Below are positions 42,177 through 51,493 of a stretch of 64,000 bases of DNA, in pieces. The notes beneath the pieces are model-generated. The model was not told the DNA's origin. It saw only the letters and a list, made by a program, of their open reading frames with translations, and did not search any database. Both the position numbers and the translations under genes were made by a program. The stretch comes from Sideroxydans lithotrophicus ES-1. Lineage in GTDB: Bacteria > Pseudomonadota > Gammaproteobacteria > Burkholderiales > Gallionellaceae. Where the stretch lies: positions 608,001-672,000 of the forward strand of contig NC_013959.1 in the NCBI RefSeq assembly GCF_000025705.1, given 5' to 3'. Numbering within the stretch: the stretch's first letter is position 1; each line of letters opens with the position of its first letter.

Positions 42177-43052
42177 ATGTCAGTTTCCAATCTGTTAGAA
42201 AACTGGTCGAAGTTCCGCCATACCCATCCGGTCGAGGATAAAGGGGTTCCGGACTGGGAGGCCTATCCATCCGAGATCAAATGGGCGATGGCCATTGACC
42301 TCGATGCCTGCACCGGCTGCAATGCCTGCAGCGTGGCTTGCTACGCCGAGAACAATCTGCCGGTGGTGGGCAAGGAAAAATATTCGCACGGCCAGGCCAT
42401 GCACTGGATGCGCATCGAGCGTTACTGGGATGAGAATGACGGCCAATTCGTGGCCGACCAAGGTGCGCGATTCCTGCCGATGATGTGCCAGCAGTGCGAA
42501 GCGGCACCGTGCGAAACAGTGTGTCCGGTGGGTGCCACCAACCACACCGAGGACGGGCTGAACTCGCAGATCTACAACCGTTGCATCGGTTCGCGTTACT
42601 GCTCGGCCAACTGTCCGTACAAGGTGCGTTATTTCAACTGGTACGACTATCCGTCCACCAAGGACGTGTGGCCGTCGCCGCTGAACGAGCAGCTCAATCC
42701 GGACCTGACTGTGCGCGGCAAGGGCGTGATGGAAAAATGCACGTTCTGCAAGCAGCGTACTTACACTGCACGCAACAATGCGAAGACCGAGGGGCGCGAG
42801 GTGAAGGACGGCGACGTGCAGACCGCATGCCAGGAAGCGTGCCCGGCCGGCGCGATCTCATTCGGCAACCTGCATGATCCGGAATCCAGGGTCGCCAAAC
42901 AGTGGCAGAGCCAGCAGGTCGAACTGGCGAAGGAAAAGCAGGAAAAGGACGAGAAGGAAGGCAACCGCCTGCGCGGTTACCGCATCCTGGAAGAGTTGCG
43001 TCCCTATCCTTCAGTGATGTATCTGGAGCGGGTGCGCGAAAGCGCAGTGTAA
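42177..43052 (+). CDS. actB2: Alternative complex III subunit ActB2, iron-sulfur protein
   Basis: 291 residues. Cys groups for four clusters: CTGCNACSVACYAENN, CQQCEAAPCETVCPVGA, CIGSRYCSANCPYKVR (spacing suggests the [3Fe-4S] site), and CTFCKQR with ACQEACPAGAISFG. It lacks its own export signal and is expected to travel with ActB1 through Tat. It transfers electrons from the quinol site in ActC to the hemes of ActA. Starts three bases after actB1, ribosome site AAGGAGG. Confidence 0.93.
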   Translation: MSVSNLLENWSKFRHTHPVEDKGVPDWEAYPSEIKWAMAIDLDACTGCNACSVACYAENNLPVVGKEKYSHGQAMHWMRIERYWDENDGQFVADQGARFLPMMCQQCEAAPCETVCPVGATNHTEDGLNSQIYNRCIGSRYCSANCPYKVRYFNWYDYPSTKDVWPSPLNEQLNPDLTVRGKGVMEKCTFCKQRTYTARNNAKTEGREVKDGDVQTACQEACPAGAISFGNLHDPESRVAKQWQSQQVELAKEKQEKDEKEGNRLRGYRILEELRPYPSVMYLERVRESAV

Positions 43053-43076
43053 GGCACAAGGGAAGGAAAAGAGAAA

Positions 43077-44444
43077 ATGGGAAAAGATATCCGCGAAGAC
43101 ATAGCCTGGGCACAGATCAATAGGGACGTGCTCAAGAGCCTGGAGTCGCCTCGCAAGCTTTACTGGGTCATCATCTTTGCAGCAATGCTCGTGTTCAGCG
43201 TGGGCGTGGGCTGCGAGATTTATCAGTACAACACGGGGATGGGAGTTGCCAACCTGGACAACCCGCATGTGTGGGGATTGTATATCGCCACCTTCATCTT
43301 CTGGATTGGCATGAGCCACTCGGGGACGTTGCTGTCGGCGATCCTGCACCTGATGCATGCCGACTGGCGCAAGCCGATCTATCGTTTTGCCGAGGCGATG
43401 ACCACGTTCTCGCTGATGACGGCCGGTTTGTTCGTGATGGTGCACCTGGGGCGTCTGTGGCAGTTCTACTATGCCGTGCCCTATCCGAACGAGCGCTGGA
43501 CCTGGCCTAACTTCCAGTCGCCGCTGCTGTGGGACGCGATGGCGATCTTCACCTACCTGAGTTCGTCGGTGATCTTCCTGTATGTGGGCATGATCCCCGA
43601 CCTGGCGATCTGCCGCGACCATCTGCATCCTGGCTGGCGCAAGAAGCTGTATACCCTGCTGGCATTGGGTTGGGAAGGCACCGACCGCCAGTGGCGCAAT
43701 TTCCGCATGACCTACCTGACGGTAGCCTGTTTCCTGATCCCGCTGGCGGTGTCGGTGCACTCCATCGTGGCATCGGACTTCGCCATGTCGCAGCAACCCG
43801 GTTGGCACGTGACATCGTTCCCGCCGTACTTCGTGGCCGGCGCGCTGTATTCCGGCTGTGCCGCGATCATCACGCTGTTCATCATTCTGCGCTACGTGTT
43901 CAGGTTCGAGGAATACATGACGCTGCCGATCCTGAAGAAGACGGTGCGTCTGACTTTCGCCATCGCCATGGTGTGGACTTACCTGAACTGCATCGAGTTC
44001 GCTTCGGTGTGGTACAGCCATGACCAGGTAGCCAAGGATGTGCTGATCCAGAAGGCGACCGGAACCTACGCACCGTTCTGGTGGGCGATGATCTTCTGCG
44101 GCTCCGTAGTGCCGTTCGCGATGATGGTCAAGAAATGGCAGACCAATATCCCGGTGATGTTCGCGGTGTCGCTGTTGTTGAACCTGGGAATGTGGCTGGA
44201 ACGCTGGATGATCGTGTCGCCGACTTTCTCGCACGGTTACTACCCTTGGACATGGGATCACAACCAGTGGCCTAGCATGATTCAGTGGGGCATCGTGTTT
44301 GGCAGCTTCGGCTGGTTCACCCTGTTGTTCATGGTGTTCTGCAAGGTGTTCCCATCCGTTTCCATGTATGAAGTGAAGGAGATGGTGTACCACCGCAGCC
44401 TTGAACTGAAGAAGAAAGAACTCGCCGCGAAGGGAGCCAACTAA
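43077..44444 (+). CDS. actC: Alternative complex III subunit ActC, NrfD-like quinol-binding membrane protein
   Basis: 455 residues with about ten hydrophobic helices (YWVIIFAAMLVFSVGVGCEI, TFIFWIGMSHSGTLLSAIL, FSLMTAGLFVMVHLG and others). NrfD/PsrC family; the HSGTLLSA segment with its His lies near the periplasmic quinol site in related structures. It is expected to oxidise quinol and carry protons together with ActF. Directly abuts actD (no gap). Confidence 0.94.
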   Translation: MGKDIREDIAWAQINRDVLKSLESPRKLYWVIIFAAMLVFSVGVGCEIYQYNTGMGVANLDNPHVWGLYIATFIFWIGMSHSGTLLSAILHLMHADWRKPIYRFAEAMTTFSLMTAGLFVMVHLGRLWQFYYAVPYPNERWTWPNFQSPLLWDAMAIFTYLSSSVIFLYVGMIPDLAICRDHLHPGWRKKLYTLLALGWEGTDRQWRNFRMTYLTVACFLIPLAVSVHSIVASDFAMSQQPGWHVTSFPPYFVAGALYSGCAAIITLFIILRYVFRFEEYMTLPILKKTVRLTFAIAMVWTYLNCIEFASVWYSHDQVAKDVLIQKATGTYAPFWWAMIFCGSVVPFAMMVKKWQTNIPVMFAVSLLLNLGMWLERWMIVSPTFSHGYYPWTWDHNQWPSMIQWGIVFGSFGWFTLLFMVFCKVFPSVSMYEVKEMVYHRSLELKKKELAAKGAN

Positions 44445-44975
44445 ATGAGCAAACGTTATTTACTTGCCCTGTACAACAACTTCGAAGAGGCCGAAGCGGT
44501 CGTCAGCGAACTGCGCAACACCGATATCAAGGGGTTCAGCTCCGCCGACGACCTGGTGGTCAAATCGCCGATCGAGCATCCTGAAGTGGAAGCGTTCCTC
44601 GGTGAGAAGCCTGTATACGTGCAGTGGTTCACCCTGGTTGGCGCAACGCTGGGCGGATTGCTGGCGTTCTCGCTGATCGCCGGCTCGCAGGCCAACTTCT
44701 ATGCCCAGATGAAGGGCGGCAAGCCGATCGTGCCGTTGCCCCCCGATTTCGTCCTGACCTACGAGATGTTCATTCTGGGCGGCGTGTACATCACGGTGCT
44801 GGGCTTCCTGATCTGTGCCGGCCTGCCGGCACGGCGTTCGCCCCTTTATAGCGCCAAGGTGTCGGAAGACCAGATCGGTATCCTGGTGAAATCTGAAGAA
44901 GGCTCGGTGTCCAGATTCAAGGATATTTTCACCAAGCACAAGGCATTGGAAATTCAGGAAGAGGCTGGCAGATGA
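44445..44975 (+). CDS. actD: Alternative complex III subunit ActD (DUF3341)
   Basis: 176 residues. Cytoplasmic N-terminal domain (LLALYNNFEEAEAVVSEL), then two membrane helices (VGATLGGLLAFSLIAGSQ and MFILGGVYITVLGFLICAG) and a C-terminal soluble tail (ILVKSEEGSVSRFKDIF). Matches the ActD subunit that packs against ActC and ActF. Overlaps actE by four bases. Confidence 0.92.
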   Translation: MSKRYLLALYNNFEEAEAVVSELRNTDIKGFSSADDLVVKSPIEHPEVEAFLGEKPVYVQWFTLVGATLGGLLAFSLIAGSQANFYAQMKGGKPIVPLPPDFVLTYEMFILGGVYITVLGFLICAGLPARRSPLYSAKVSEDQIGILVKSEEGSVSRFKDIFTKHKALEIQEEAGR

Positions 44976-45508
44976 AAAAGATAACTTTAGCAATCGCATT
45001 GCTGATCGCGCCTGCAGTGGCGCAAGCGTGGCCCTGGTCCAAGGATATGTCGGAACAGATCAGCATCAAGCCACAGGAAAGCGTCGATCCGGACCATCCG
45101 GGCATGGAGCCCTATCCGGAGCACTCGATACCGGTTCCCGGCACCACCAGTTTCGTGCAGGACATGGATGGGGCAGACAAGCAGAAGAACCCGGTGCCGG
45201 CGACCCAGAAATCGGTCGAGTTCGGTGGCAGGCTGTTCGGCATCTACTGCACGCCTTGCCACGGTTACGCGGGAAAGGGAGACGGCCTGGTGGGACAGAA
45301 ACTGGTTCTGCAGCCCTATAACCTGACCGCCGACCATGCCAAGGGGGTCAGCGACGGCTATATCTGGGGGATGATGACGTTCGGGGGGGCGGTGATGCCG
45401 TCTTATGCCAACGACCTGTCGCCGACGGAACGCTGGAATGTGGTCAACTATGTGCGCAAGGTACTGCAACAGGGCGGAACTGTGCAGGCCAACGTTAACG
45501 GCCGGTAA
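44972..45508 (+). CDS. actE: Alternative complex III subunit ActE, monoheme cytochrome c
   Basis: 178 residues. Sec signal peptide (ITLAIALLIAPAVAQA) and one heme site CTPCHGYAGKGDG at about residue 91, with a probable Met ligand in GGAVMPSYANDLSP. No lipobox is evident, so it may be soluble or peripherally bound. Exit point for electrons to soluble cytochromes or an oxidase. Confidence 0.93.
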   Translation: MKKITLAIALLIAPAVAQAWPWSKDMSEQISIKPQESVDPDHPGMEPYPEHSIPVPGTTSFVQDMDGADKQKNPVPATQKSVEFGGRLFGIYCTPCHGYAGKGDGLVGQKLVLQPYNLTADHAKGVSDGYIWGMMTFGGAVMPSYANDLSPTERWNVVNYVRKVLQQGGTVQANVNGR

Positions 45509-45525
45509 CCAAGGGGGAATTGAGT

Positions 45526-46542
45526 ATGCTTTCTTACAGTAATTGGTCGGTTCTGACCGCCAGTTTCATGGTGGTCACTTATCTGGCGCTGAGCGGAGTG
45601 GCGCTGTGTTCGGTACTCTATCTGGTAGGTGCCAAGTGGCGTTTCCAGGTACACGGACTGGCGGTGTCACTGTATGCGTTGTTTCCAATGGCTTTTGCCA
45701 TGATGGTGGTTCTGCTGATCGGTGGCAATCAGACTTTCCCGTGGATCGGTCACGTTTCCCACGGCGAGGATGTGCACATGCCGGGATGGTACACACTGCC
45801 GTTGCTGGCCGCACGTGAAGTGATCGGCATGCTGACGATCATGTTCATATGGCGGTTGTTCATCAAGCGCCAGGAAGTCGCTGACCGCAGCGAGGAAGAT
45901 CGACTGAAATTCCACCATGTAGCCTGCTGGGTTCCATTCTTCACCGTGTTGTATGCCACCATGATTGCGTGGGACTTCGAGATGACACTGAAGCCTTCCT
46001 GGCATAGCGCGATCTACGGCATGCAGAATCTGGTCAGCAATTTCGGCATGTTCCTGGCCTTCCTGTTGATCTGGATCTATGTGCTCAATACACGCGACAA
46101 GCTGGTGAAACGGGTAGAGGAATTCGTCTATAACTACCTGGCGCAGATGATGCTGGCGTTCACTTTGCTGTGGATGTACACCTTCTTCGCCCAGTATCTG
46201 ACGATCTGGTACGGCAACCTCGGCGACGAGCGCGACCGCATCGACGGTATGCAGAATGGCGATTTCAGCGTGGTGTGGTGGACCATGGTTGCGTTGAAGT
46301 TCGTGGTTCCGTTCGTCACCTTGTGTTTCCCGGTGACCCGTCACAATCCCAAGCTGACGGTGGCTGTTGCGGTGGGGATCATCGCCGGTACATTGTGCGA
46401 ACGCTTTGTCTGGATCGCCGGTGTCAACGGGACGGGAACGATACCTGTTCTGTGGGGAGGGCTGGTCAGCATAGGTGTCATCATGGTAGGGTATCAACTG
46501 GTACGCAGCACAATGGCGCGTAACCAATTGATAAAAGGATAA
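45526..46542 (+). CDS. actF: Alternative complex III subunit ActF, polytopic membrane protein
   Basis: 338 residues with about nine or ten membrane helices (LTASFMVVTYLALSGVAL, LYALFPMAFAMMVVLL, FGMFLAFLLIWIYVLNT, FVVPFVTLCFPVTRHNP). ActF resembles ActC structurally and is considered a proton-path subunit. ATG preferred over a TTG two codons upstream, because AAGGGGGAA is better spaced. Last gene of the operon; sspA follows after eight bases, so the act and ssp genes are probably cotranscribed. Confidence 0.9.
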   Translation: MLSYSNWSVLTASFMVVTYLALSGVALCSVLYLVGAKWRFQVHGLAVSLYALFPMAFAMMVVLLIGGNQTFPWIGHVSHGEDVHMPGWYTLPLLAAREVIGMLTIMFIWRLFIKRQEVADRSEEDRLKFHHVACWVPFFTVLYATMIAWDFEMTLKPSWHSAIYGMQNLVSNFGMFLAFLLIWIYVLNTRDKLVKRVEEFVYNYLAQMMLAFTLLWMYTFFAQYLTIWYGNLGDERDRIDGMQNGDFSVVWWTMVALKFVVPFVTLCFPVTRHNPKLTVAVAVGIIAGTLCERFVWIAGVNGTGTIPVLWGGLVSIGVIMVGYQLVRSTMARNQLIKG

Positions 46543-46550
46543 TTTGCTAC

Positions 46551-47150
46551 ATGATGACATTGTATTCGGGGACAACCGATCCCTATAGCCACCGCTGTCG
46601 CTTCGTTTTGTTTGAAAAAGGCATGGATTTCCAGGTCATCGACGTGGATGTATATAACAAGCCGGAAGACCTGGCTGTGATGAATCCATATAACACCGTA
46701 CCGGTTCTGGTCGAGCGCGACCTGATCCTGTACGAAGCCAACATCATCAACGAATACATCGACGAGCGCTTCCCGCATCCTCAGCTGATGCCGCCGGATC
46801 CGGTGATGCGTGCGCGTGCCAGGTTGTTCCTGCATCGTTTCGAAAACGAACTGTTCTGCCATATCCCCGGCCTTGAGAGCAGCAATGCCAAGGTCGCGGA
46901 GAAGGCGCGTGCATCAGTGCGCGAGAACCTGACGCAGATATCACCAGTCTTCACCAAGCAGAAGTTCATGCTGGGCGATGAGTTCTCCATGCTCGACGTG
47001 GCGATCGCACCGCTGCTCTGGCGTCTGGATCACTACGGTATCCAGCTCGACAAGGAAGCTGCGCCGTTGATGAAGTATGCCGAGAGGCTGTTCTCGCGTC
47101 CCGCCTACATCGAGGCCATGACGCCTGCCGAAAAGGCGATGCGTAAGTGA
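46551..47150 (+). CDS. sspA: Stringent starvation protein A
   Basis: 199 residues, glutathione-S-transferase fold without GST activity in the studied homologues; RNA-polymerase-associated regulator. N-terminal thioredoxin-like part: MTLYSGTTDPYSHRCRFVL, NPYNTVPVLVERDLILYEAN, IINEYIDERFPHPQLMP. In most betaproteobacteria it lies directly after petC; here it follows actF. Confidence 0.95.
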   Translation: MMTLYSGTTDPYSHRCRFVLFEKGMDFQVIDVDVYNKPEDLAVMNPYNTVPVLVERDLILYEANIINEYIDERFPHPQLMPPDPVMRARARLFLHRFENELFCHIPGLESSNAKVAEKARASVRENLTQISPVFTKQKFMLGDEFSMLDVAIAPLLWRLDHYGIQLDKEAAPLMKYAERLFSRPAYIEAMTPAEKAMRK

Positions 47151-47163
47151 GCTCAGGTTTGTG

Positions 47164-47568
47164 ATGAGCGAGCCGTCTACCAAGCCCTATCTGATCCGCG
47201 CCATCTATGAGTGGTGTGCCGATGCCGGGCATACCCCCTATCTGGCGGTGCAGGTGGATGATTACACCCAGGTGCCGATGGCTTACGTCAAGGATGGCAA
47301 GATCGTCCTGAATATCGGCATGGATGCAGTGCGCAACCTGCAGCTTGGCAATGAAGACATCACCTGCGGCGGACGTTTCGGCGGGGTCGCGCACCAGATC
47401 ATCGTCCCGATGAGCGCAGTGATCGGCATCTTTGCCAAGGAGACCGGTCAAGGTCTGGTGTTCCAAGGGCAGGAGTCTTCCCCGATGGGAGCATCCGTGG
47501 ACAGTGGGGGCGGACCGCCTGATGACCCGCAACCGCAGGGCAAGCCGACGCTCAGGGTAGTGAAGTAA
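47164..47568 (+). CDS. sspB: ClpXP protease specificity-enhancing factor SspB
   Basis: 134 residues. The folded SspB domain (KPYLIRAIYEWCADAGHTPY, VVQ-like LAVQVDDYTQVPMAYV, FGGVAHQIIVPMSAVIGIFA) binds ssrA-tagged substrates. The acidic-Pro linker leads to a C-terminal ClpX-binding tail (PTLRVVK). ATG chosen over a GTG one codon upstream. A strong terminator follows. Confidence 0.95.
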   Translation: MSEPSTKPYLIRAIYEWCADAGHTPYLAVQVDDYTQVPMAYVKDGKIVLNIGMDAVRNLQLGNEDITCGGRFGGVAHQIIVPMSAVIGIFAKETGQGLVFQGQESSPMGASVDSGGGPPDDPQPQGKPTLRVVK

Positions 47569-47584
47569 CCAAAGTAGTGAAATG

Positions 47585-47615
47585 AAAAAAGCCGCAGAAC
47601 CCTGCGGCTTTTTTT
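47585..47615 (+). terminator. Intrinsic bidirectional terminator between sspB and rpoH
   Basis: Stem GCCGCAG/CTGCGGC with a four-base loop, flanked by six A on one side and seven T on the other. It can end both the act-ssp transcript and the convergent rpoH transcript. Confidence 0.92.
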
Positions 47616-47628
47616 GTTGGCCGATCCT

Positions 47629-48498
47629 TTATGCAGTGGCAGGTGCGGCTAACAGCGCCTGCATCTTGCTCAATGCCTTTTGCTCTATCTGGCGGATACG
47701 TTCGGCAGAGACCTTGAATTCGTCGGCCAATTCGTGCAGTGTTGCCGCATGTTCCTCCTCATCGCGCAGCCAGCGCGCTTCAACGATGCGACGGCTGCGT
47801 TCATCCAGACTTGCCAAGGCTTGCGCCAATCCAGCAGTATGCAGGTGCTCACGTTCGGCAGCTTCCAGAATGTACGATGGCTCGTGCTCGGCGTTGTCCG
47901 CCAGATAACTGATAGGTGCGTAGCTCTCGTCTTCTTCGCCAGAAAGCGGTTCAAGCGCTACCTCATGCCCGGCAAAACGCGCTTCCATCTCCACCACGTC
48001 GCGCTCGCTTACATTGAGTTGCTGGGCGATCTCGCGCACTTGCTGCGGCTTGAGCGGTTCCAGCCCCTGTTTCATGCTGCGCAGGTTAAAGAACAGCTTG
48101 CGTTGCGATTTGGTCGTTGCGATCTTTACCAAGCGCCAGTTGCGCACCACATATTCGTGAATCTCAGCCCGGATCCAGTGCAAGGCGAACGACACCAGAC
48201 GGACGCCGCGCGTTGCGTCATAGCGCTTCACCGCTTTCATCAAGCCGATGTTGCCTTCCTGGATCAGATCCGCTTGCGGCAGGCCATAACCGGCATAACC
48301 GCGCGCAACGCTGACGACCACGCGCAGGTGAGAAAGCACTAACTGACGCGCTGCGTCCAGATCGTTGTGGGCTTTGAAGCGATTCGCCAAGGAGAGCTCT
48401 TCCTCATGCGACAGCACAGGAAAGCGATTTACGGCCTGAACATAGCTTTCCAGACTGCCCACGGCAGACGGAATCGGCAGACTCATGGATGCATTCAT
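47629..48498 (-). CDS. rpoH: RNA polymerase heat-shock sigma factor RpoH (sigma-32)
   Basis: 289 residues. Region 2 (LPQADLIQEGNIGLMKAV, FALHWIRAEIHEYV), the RpoH box TKSQRKLFFNLR that separates sigma-32 from other sigma factors, and region 4 (LHELADEFKVSAERIRQIE). Directs heat-shock genes. It is preceded by a strong ribosome site (AAAAGGAGGAAATATC before ATG) and a CIRCE-like operator. Confidence 0.97.
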   Translation of the reverse strand: MNASMSLPIPSAVGSLESYVQAVNRFPVLSHEEELSLANRFKAHNDLDAARQLVLSHLRVVVSVARGYAGYGLPQADLIQEGNIGLMKAVKRYDATRGVRLVSFALHWIRAEIHEYVVRNWRLVKIATTKSQRKLFFNLRSMKQGLEPLKPQQVREIAQQLNVSERDVVEMEARFAGHEVALEPLSGEEDESYAPISYLADNAEHEPSYILEAAEREHLHTAGLAQALASLDERSRRIVEARWLRDEEEHAATLHELADEFKVSAERIRQIEQKALSKMQALLAAPATA

Positions 48499-48522
48499 GA
48501 TATTTCCTCCTTTTGATTGATT

Positions 48523-48549
48523 CTAGCACTCGGGGTATATGAGTGCCAG
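48523..48549 (-). promoter_or_regulatory. CIRCE-like HrcA operator upstream of rpoH
   Basis: Inverted repeat CTGGCACTC, nine bases, GAGTGCTAG on the - strand. The CIRCE consensus is TTAGCACTC-N9-GAGTGCTAA; here 7 of 9 and 8 of 9 positions match with the exact spacer. It ends 25 bases before the rpoH start. HrcA would repress rpoH here, linking the two heat-shock circuits, an arrangement reported for some betaproteobacteria. Confidence 0.82.
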
Positions 48550-48669
48550 CAGGTCAAAAGGTTCGGCAAATGCCAATGAAAGGGGGCGAGGCGGCCTGTC
48601 AGGCCATCATTGCGGCATGGTAGAATCCGCGTCTTCCTGTTTTACAACTATATTTTAGGGATGCATGCC

Positions 48670-49917
48670 ATGTTCTCCAGCAAAAACACCATCGCCTCGA
48701 CTGACCCGGAATTGTGGGCCGCGATCCAGAACGAAAACCGCCGTCAGGAAGATCACATTGAACTGATCGCCTCGGAAAACTATACCAGCCCGGCGGTGAT
48801 GGAAGCGCAAGGCAGCAAGTTGACCAACAAATATGCAGAAGGCTATCCCGGCAAGCGTTACTACGGCGGTTGCGAATACGTCGACGTGGCAGAGCAACTG
48901 GCCATCGACCGCGCCAAGGCACTGTTTGGCGCTGAATACGCCAACGTGCAGCCGCATTCCGGTTCCCAGGCCAACCAGGGGGTGTATGTCTCCGTGCTCA
49001 AGCCGGGCGACACCATCCTCGGCATGTCGCTGGCACATGGCGGCCACCTGACCCACGGTGCCACCGTGAACATCAGCGGCAAGCTGTATAACGCCATCCA
49101 GTACGGATTGAACGACAAGGAAGAGATCGACTACGACCAGGTGCAGAAACTGGCCAACGAGCACAAGCCGAAAATGATCGTGGCCGGTGCTTCCGCCTAT
49201 TCGCTGGTCATCGACTGGAAGCGCTTCCGTGCGATCGCAGATAGCGTCGGCGCCTACCTGTTCGTGGACATGGCGCACTATGCCGGCCTGGTCGCTGCTG
49301 GCTATTACCCCAATCCGGTCGGCATCGCCGACTTCGTCACCACCACCACGCACAAGACCCTGCGCGGTCCGCGCGGCGGCCTGATCCTGGCCAAGGCGGA
49401 GCATGAGAAGGCGCTGAATTCAGCCATCTTCCCGCAACTGCAGGGCGGTCCGCTGATGCATGTGATTGCGGCCAAGGCGGTGGCTTTCAAGGAAGCGGCG
49501 AGCAAGGAGTTCAAGGAATACCAGAAACAGGTCATCGACAATGCCCGCGTGATGGCGAAGGTGCTGACCGAGCGCGGCGTGCGCATCGTCTCCGGCCGCA
49601 CCGACAGCCACGTGTTCCTGGTCGACCTGCGCGCCAAGAAGCTGACCGGCAAGGATGCCGAAGCTGCATTGGGCCGCGCCCACATCACCGTGAACAAGAA
49701 CGCCATCCCCAACGACCCGGAGAAACCCTTCGTCACCTCCGGCATCCGCATCGGTTCGCCGGCCATGACCACGCGCGGCTTCAAGGAACTGGAAGCCGAG
49801 AAGCTGGCTCACCTGATCGCTGACGTGCTGGATGCGCCGAACGACGACGCGGTGATCGCGCGTGTCATCGGCGAAGTGAAAAAGCTGACCACACAGTTCC
49901 CGGTGTACGGCGCTTAA
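48670..49917 (+). CDS. glyA: Serine hydroxymethyltransferase
   Basis: 415 residues. PLP Lys in [17 protein letters not shown]; substrate motifs [42 protein letters not shown]. Interconverts serine and glycine with tetrahydrofolate. Of three nearby ATGs the third has correct spacing from AGGG. A TAGAAT box at 48621 is a probable -10 element. Followed by nrdR after nine bases. Confidence 0.97.
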   Translation: MFSSKNTIASTDPELWAAIQNENRRQEDHIELIASENYTSPAVMEAQGSKLTNKYAEGYPGKRYYGGCEYVDVAEQLAIDRAKALFGAEYANVQPHSGSQANQGVYVSVLKPGDTILGMSLAHGGHLTHGATVNISGKLYNAIQYGLNDKEEIDYDQVQKLANEHKPKMIVAGASAYSLVIDWKRFRAIADSVGAYLFVDMAHYAGLVAAGYYPNPVGIADFVTTTTHKTLRGPRGGLILAKAEHEKALNSAIFPQLQGGPLMHVIAAKAVAFKEAASKEFKEYQKQVIDNARVMAKVLTERGVRIVSGRTDSHVFLVDLRAKKLTGKDAEAALGRAHITVNKNAIPNDPEKPFVTSGIRIGSPAMTTRGFKELEAEKLAHLIADVLDAPNDDAVIARVIGEVKKLTTQFPVYGA

Positions 49918-49926
49918 GCTGAAATC

Positions 49927-50403
49927 ATGCGGTGCCCATTCTGCAAAGGTCCGGATACCCAAGTGGTGGACACTCGTGAGAACGAGGAGGGCGACAGCAT
50001 CAGGCGCCGCCGGCGTTGCATTGCATGCGACAAACGCTTCACCACTTATGAAACGGTGGAGTTGCGCATGCCGCAGGTGGTGAAGCAGAACGGCATGCGC
50101 AGCGAGTTCGATGAAGAAAAGCTGCGTACCAGCTTCACCCGTGCACTGCATAAGCGACCGGTTCCTACCGAACTGGTCGATGCGGCCATCGATCATGTCA
50201 CCCAGAAGGTCTTTGCCCTGGGCGAGCGCGAGATCGGTTCGCGCCAGATCGGCGAGATGGTGATGAAGGAACTGCTCAAGCTCGACAAGGTCGCCTATAT
50301 CCGCTTCGCTTCCGTCTACAAGAGTTTCCAGGACGTTGGCGACTTTTCCGACGCCATCGACGCCGTCAAGAATACCCGGCGCCGCAAGAGCGACAAACAA
50401 TGA
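49927..50403 (+). CDS. nrdR: Transcriptional repressor NrdR
   Basis: 158 residues. Zinc ribbon ([34 protein letters not shown]) followed by an ATP-cone domain ([17 protein letters not shown]). Represses ribonucleotide reductase genes according to the ATP/dATP balance. Overlaps ribD by four bases (ATGA), the usual arrangement. Confidence 0.97.
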   Translation: MRCPFCKGPDTQVVDTRENEEGDSIRRRRRCIACDKRFTTYETVELRMPQVVKQNGMRSEFDEEKLRTSFTRALHKRPVPTELVDAAIDHVTQKVFALGEREIGSRQIGEMVMKELLKLDKVAYIRFASVYKSFQDVGDFSDAIDAVKNTRRRKSDKQ

Positions 50404-51491
50404 ACGCAGCCGACAGCCAGTGGATGGCTCTGGCGCTGCGCCTTGCAGAACAAGGTTTGTACACGACAAGCCCGAACCCGCGGGTCGGCTGCGTGCTGGT
50501 GAAGCAGCATGAGGTCGTCGGCACAGGCTGGCACGAACGTGCCGGCGAACCCCATGCCGAGGTCCATGCCTTGCGTGCGGCAGGGAAATCGGCAAAAGGT
50601 GCGACAGCTTACGTCACGCTGGAGCCGTGCAGTCACCACGGGCGTACACCGCCCTGCGCGGATGCGCTGGTCGCGGCGGGCATCAAGCGCGTCGTAGCGG
50701 CGATGCAAGATCCGAACCCGCAAGTGGCAGGGCAAGGCATTGCAAGGTTGCGTGCAGCCGGGATAGGGGTTGAATGCGGCCTGATGGAGGTCGCGGCGCG
50801 CGAACTCAATATCGGCTTCGTTTCACGCATGACGCGCGGCATACCCTGGGTGCGCAGCAAGGTTGCGGCAAGCCTGGACGGGCGCACCGCGCTGGCGAAC
50901 GGCAGCAGCAAATGGATCACCGGCGAGGCGGCCCGGTGCGACGTGCAGCATTGGCGGGCGCGATCCTGCGCAGTCCTCACCGGAATCGGTACCGTGCTGG
51001 CAGACGACCCGCAGCTCAACGTCCGGGAGATGCCAGCAGCGCGTCAGCCTCTGCGCGTGGTGCTGGACAGCGAGTTGCGCATATCTTCACAGGCTGAAAT
51101 ATTGCGCAACGGGCACGCGCTGGTCTACACCGCATGCACTGTGGATGCCAAGCTTAAAGCATTGTCGGCTCGGGGTGCGGAAGTGGTGACGCTGGCGGGG
51201 CTGGATGGGAAGGTGGACTTGTTTGCCGTGATGCGTGACCTGGCCCGCCGAGGCATCAACGAGGTGCTCGTCGAGGCAGGGCGCGAATTGAATGGCGCTT
51301 TGCTCAAGGCGGGGCTGGTGGACGAAATGGTTCTGTATCTCGCGCCGCAATTGTTGGGCGATGCGGCACGCGGATTGGCCGAACTGGGCGAGTTGACGCA
51401 ATTGCAGCAGCGTGTGCCGTTGCAGTGGCAGGATGTACGGCAAGTGGGCAGTGATTTGCGCATCGTTGCAAAAATTTCCAGGGAGAAATGA
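50400..51491 (+). CDS. ribD: Bifunctional riboflavin deaminase/reductase RibD
   Basis: 363 residues. The deaminase zinc site [14 protein letters not shown] and [17 protein letters not shown] is in the N-terminal domain. The C-terminal reductase domain has [20 protein letters not shown] and [17 protein letters not shown]. Performs the second and third steps of riboflavin synthesis. Translationally coupled to nrdR. Confidence 0.97.
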   Translation: MNAADSQWMALALRLAEQGLYTTSPNPRVGCVLVKQHEVVGTGWHERAGEPHAEVHALRAAGKSAKGATAYVTLEPCSHHGRTPPCADALVAAGIKRVVAAMQDPNPQVAGQGIARLRAAGIGVECGLMEVAARELNIGFVSRMTRGIPWVRSKVAASLDGRTALANGSSKWITGEAARCDVQHWRARSCAVLTGIGTVLADDPQLNVREMPAARQPLRVVLDSELRISSQAEILRNGHALVYTACTVDAKLKALSARGAEVVTLAGLDGKVDLFAVMRDLARRGINEVLVEAGRELNGALLKAGLVDEMVLYLAPQLLGDAARGLAELGELTQLQQRVPLQWQDVRQVGSDLRIVAKISREK

Positions 51492-51493
51492 TC

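Noticed and set aside
43011-44393. 460-codon - strand ORF
   Set aside because: Antisense to actC; composition is His/Arg/Gln-rich and no domain is visible.
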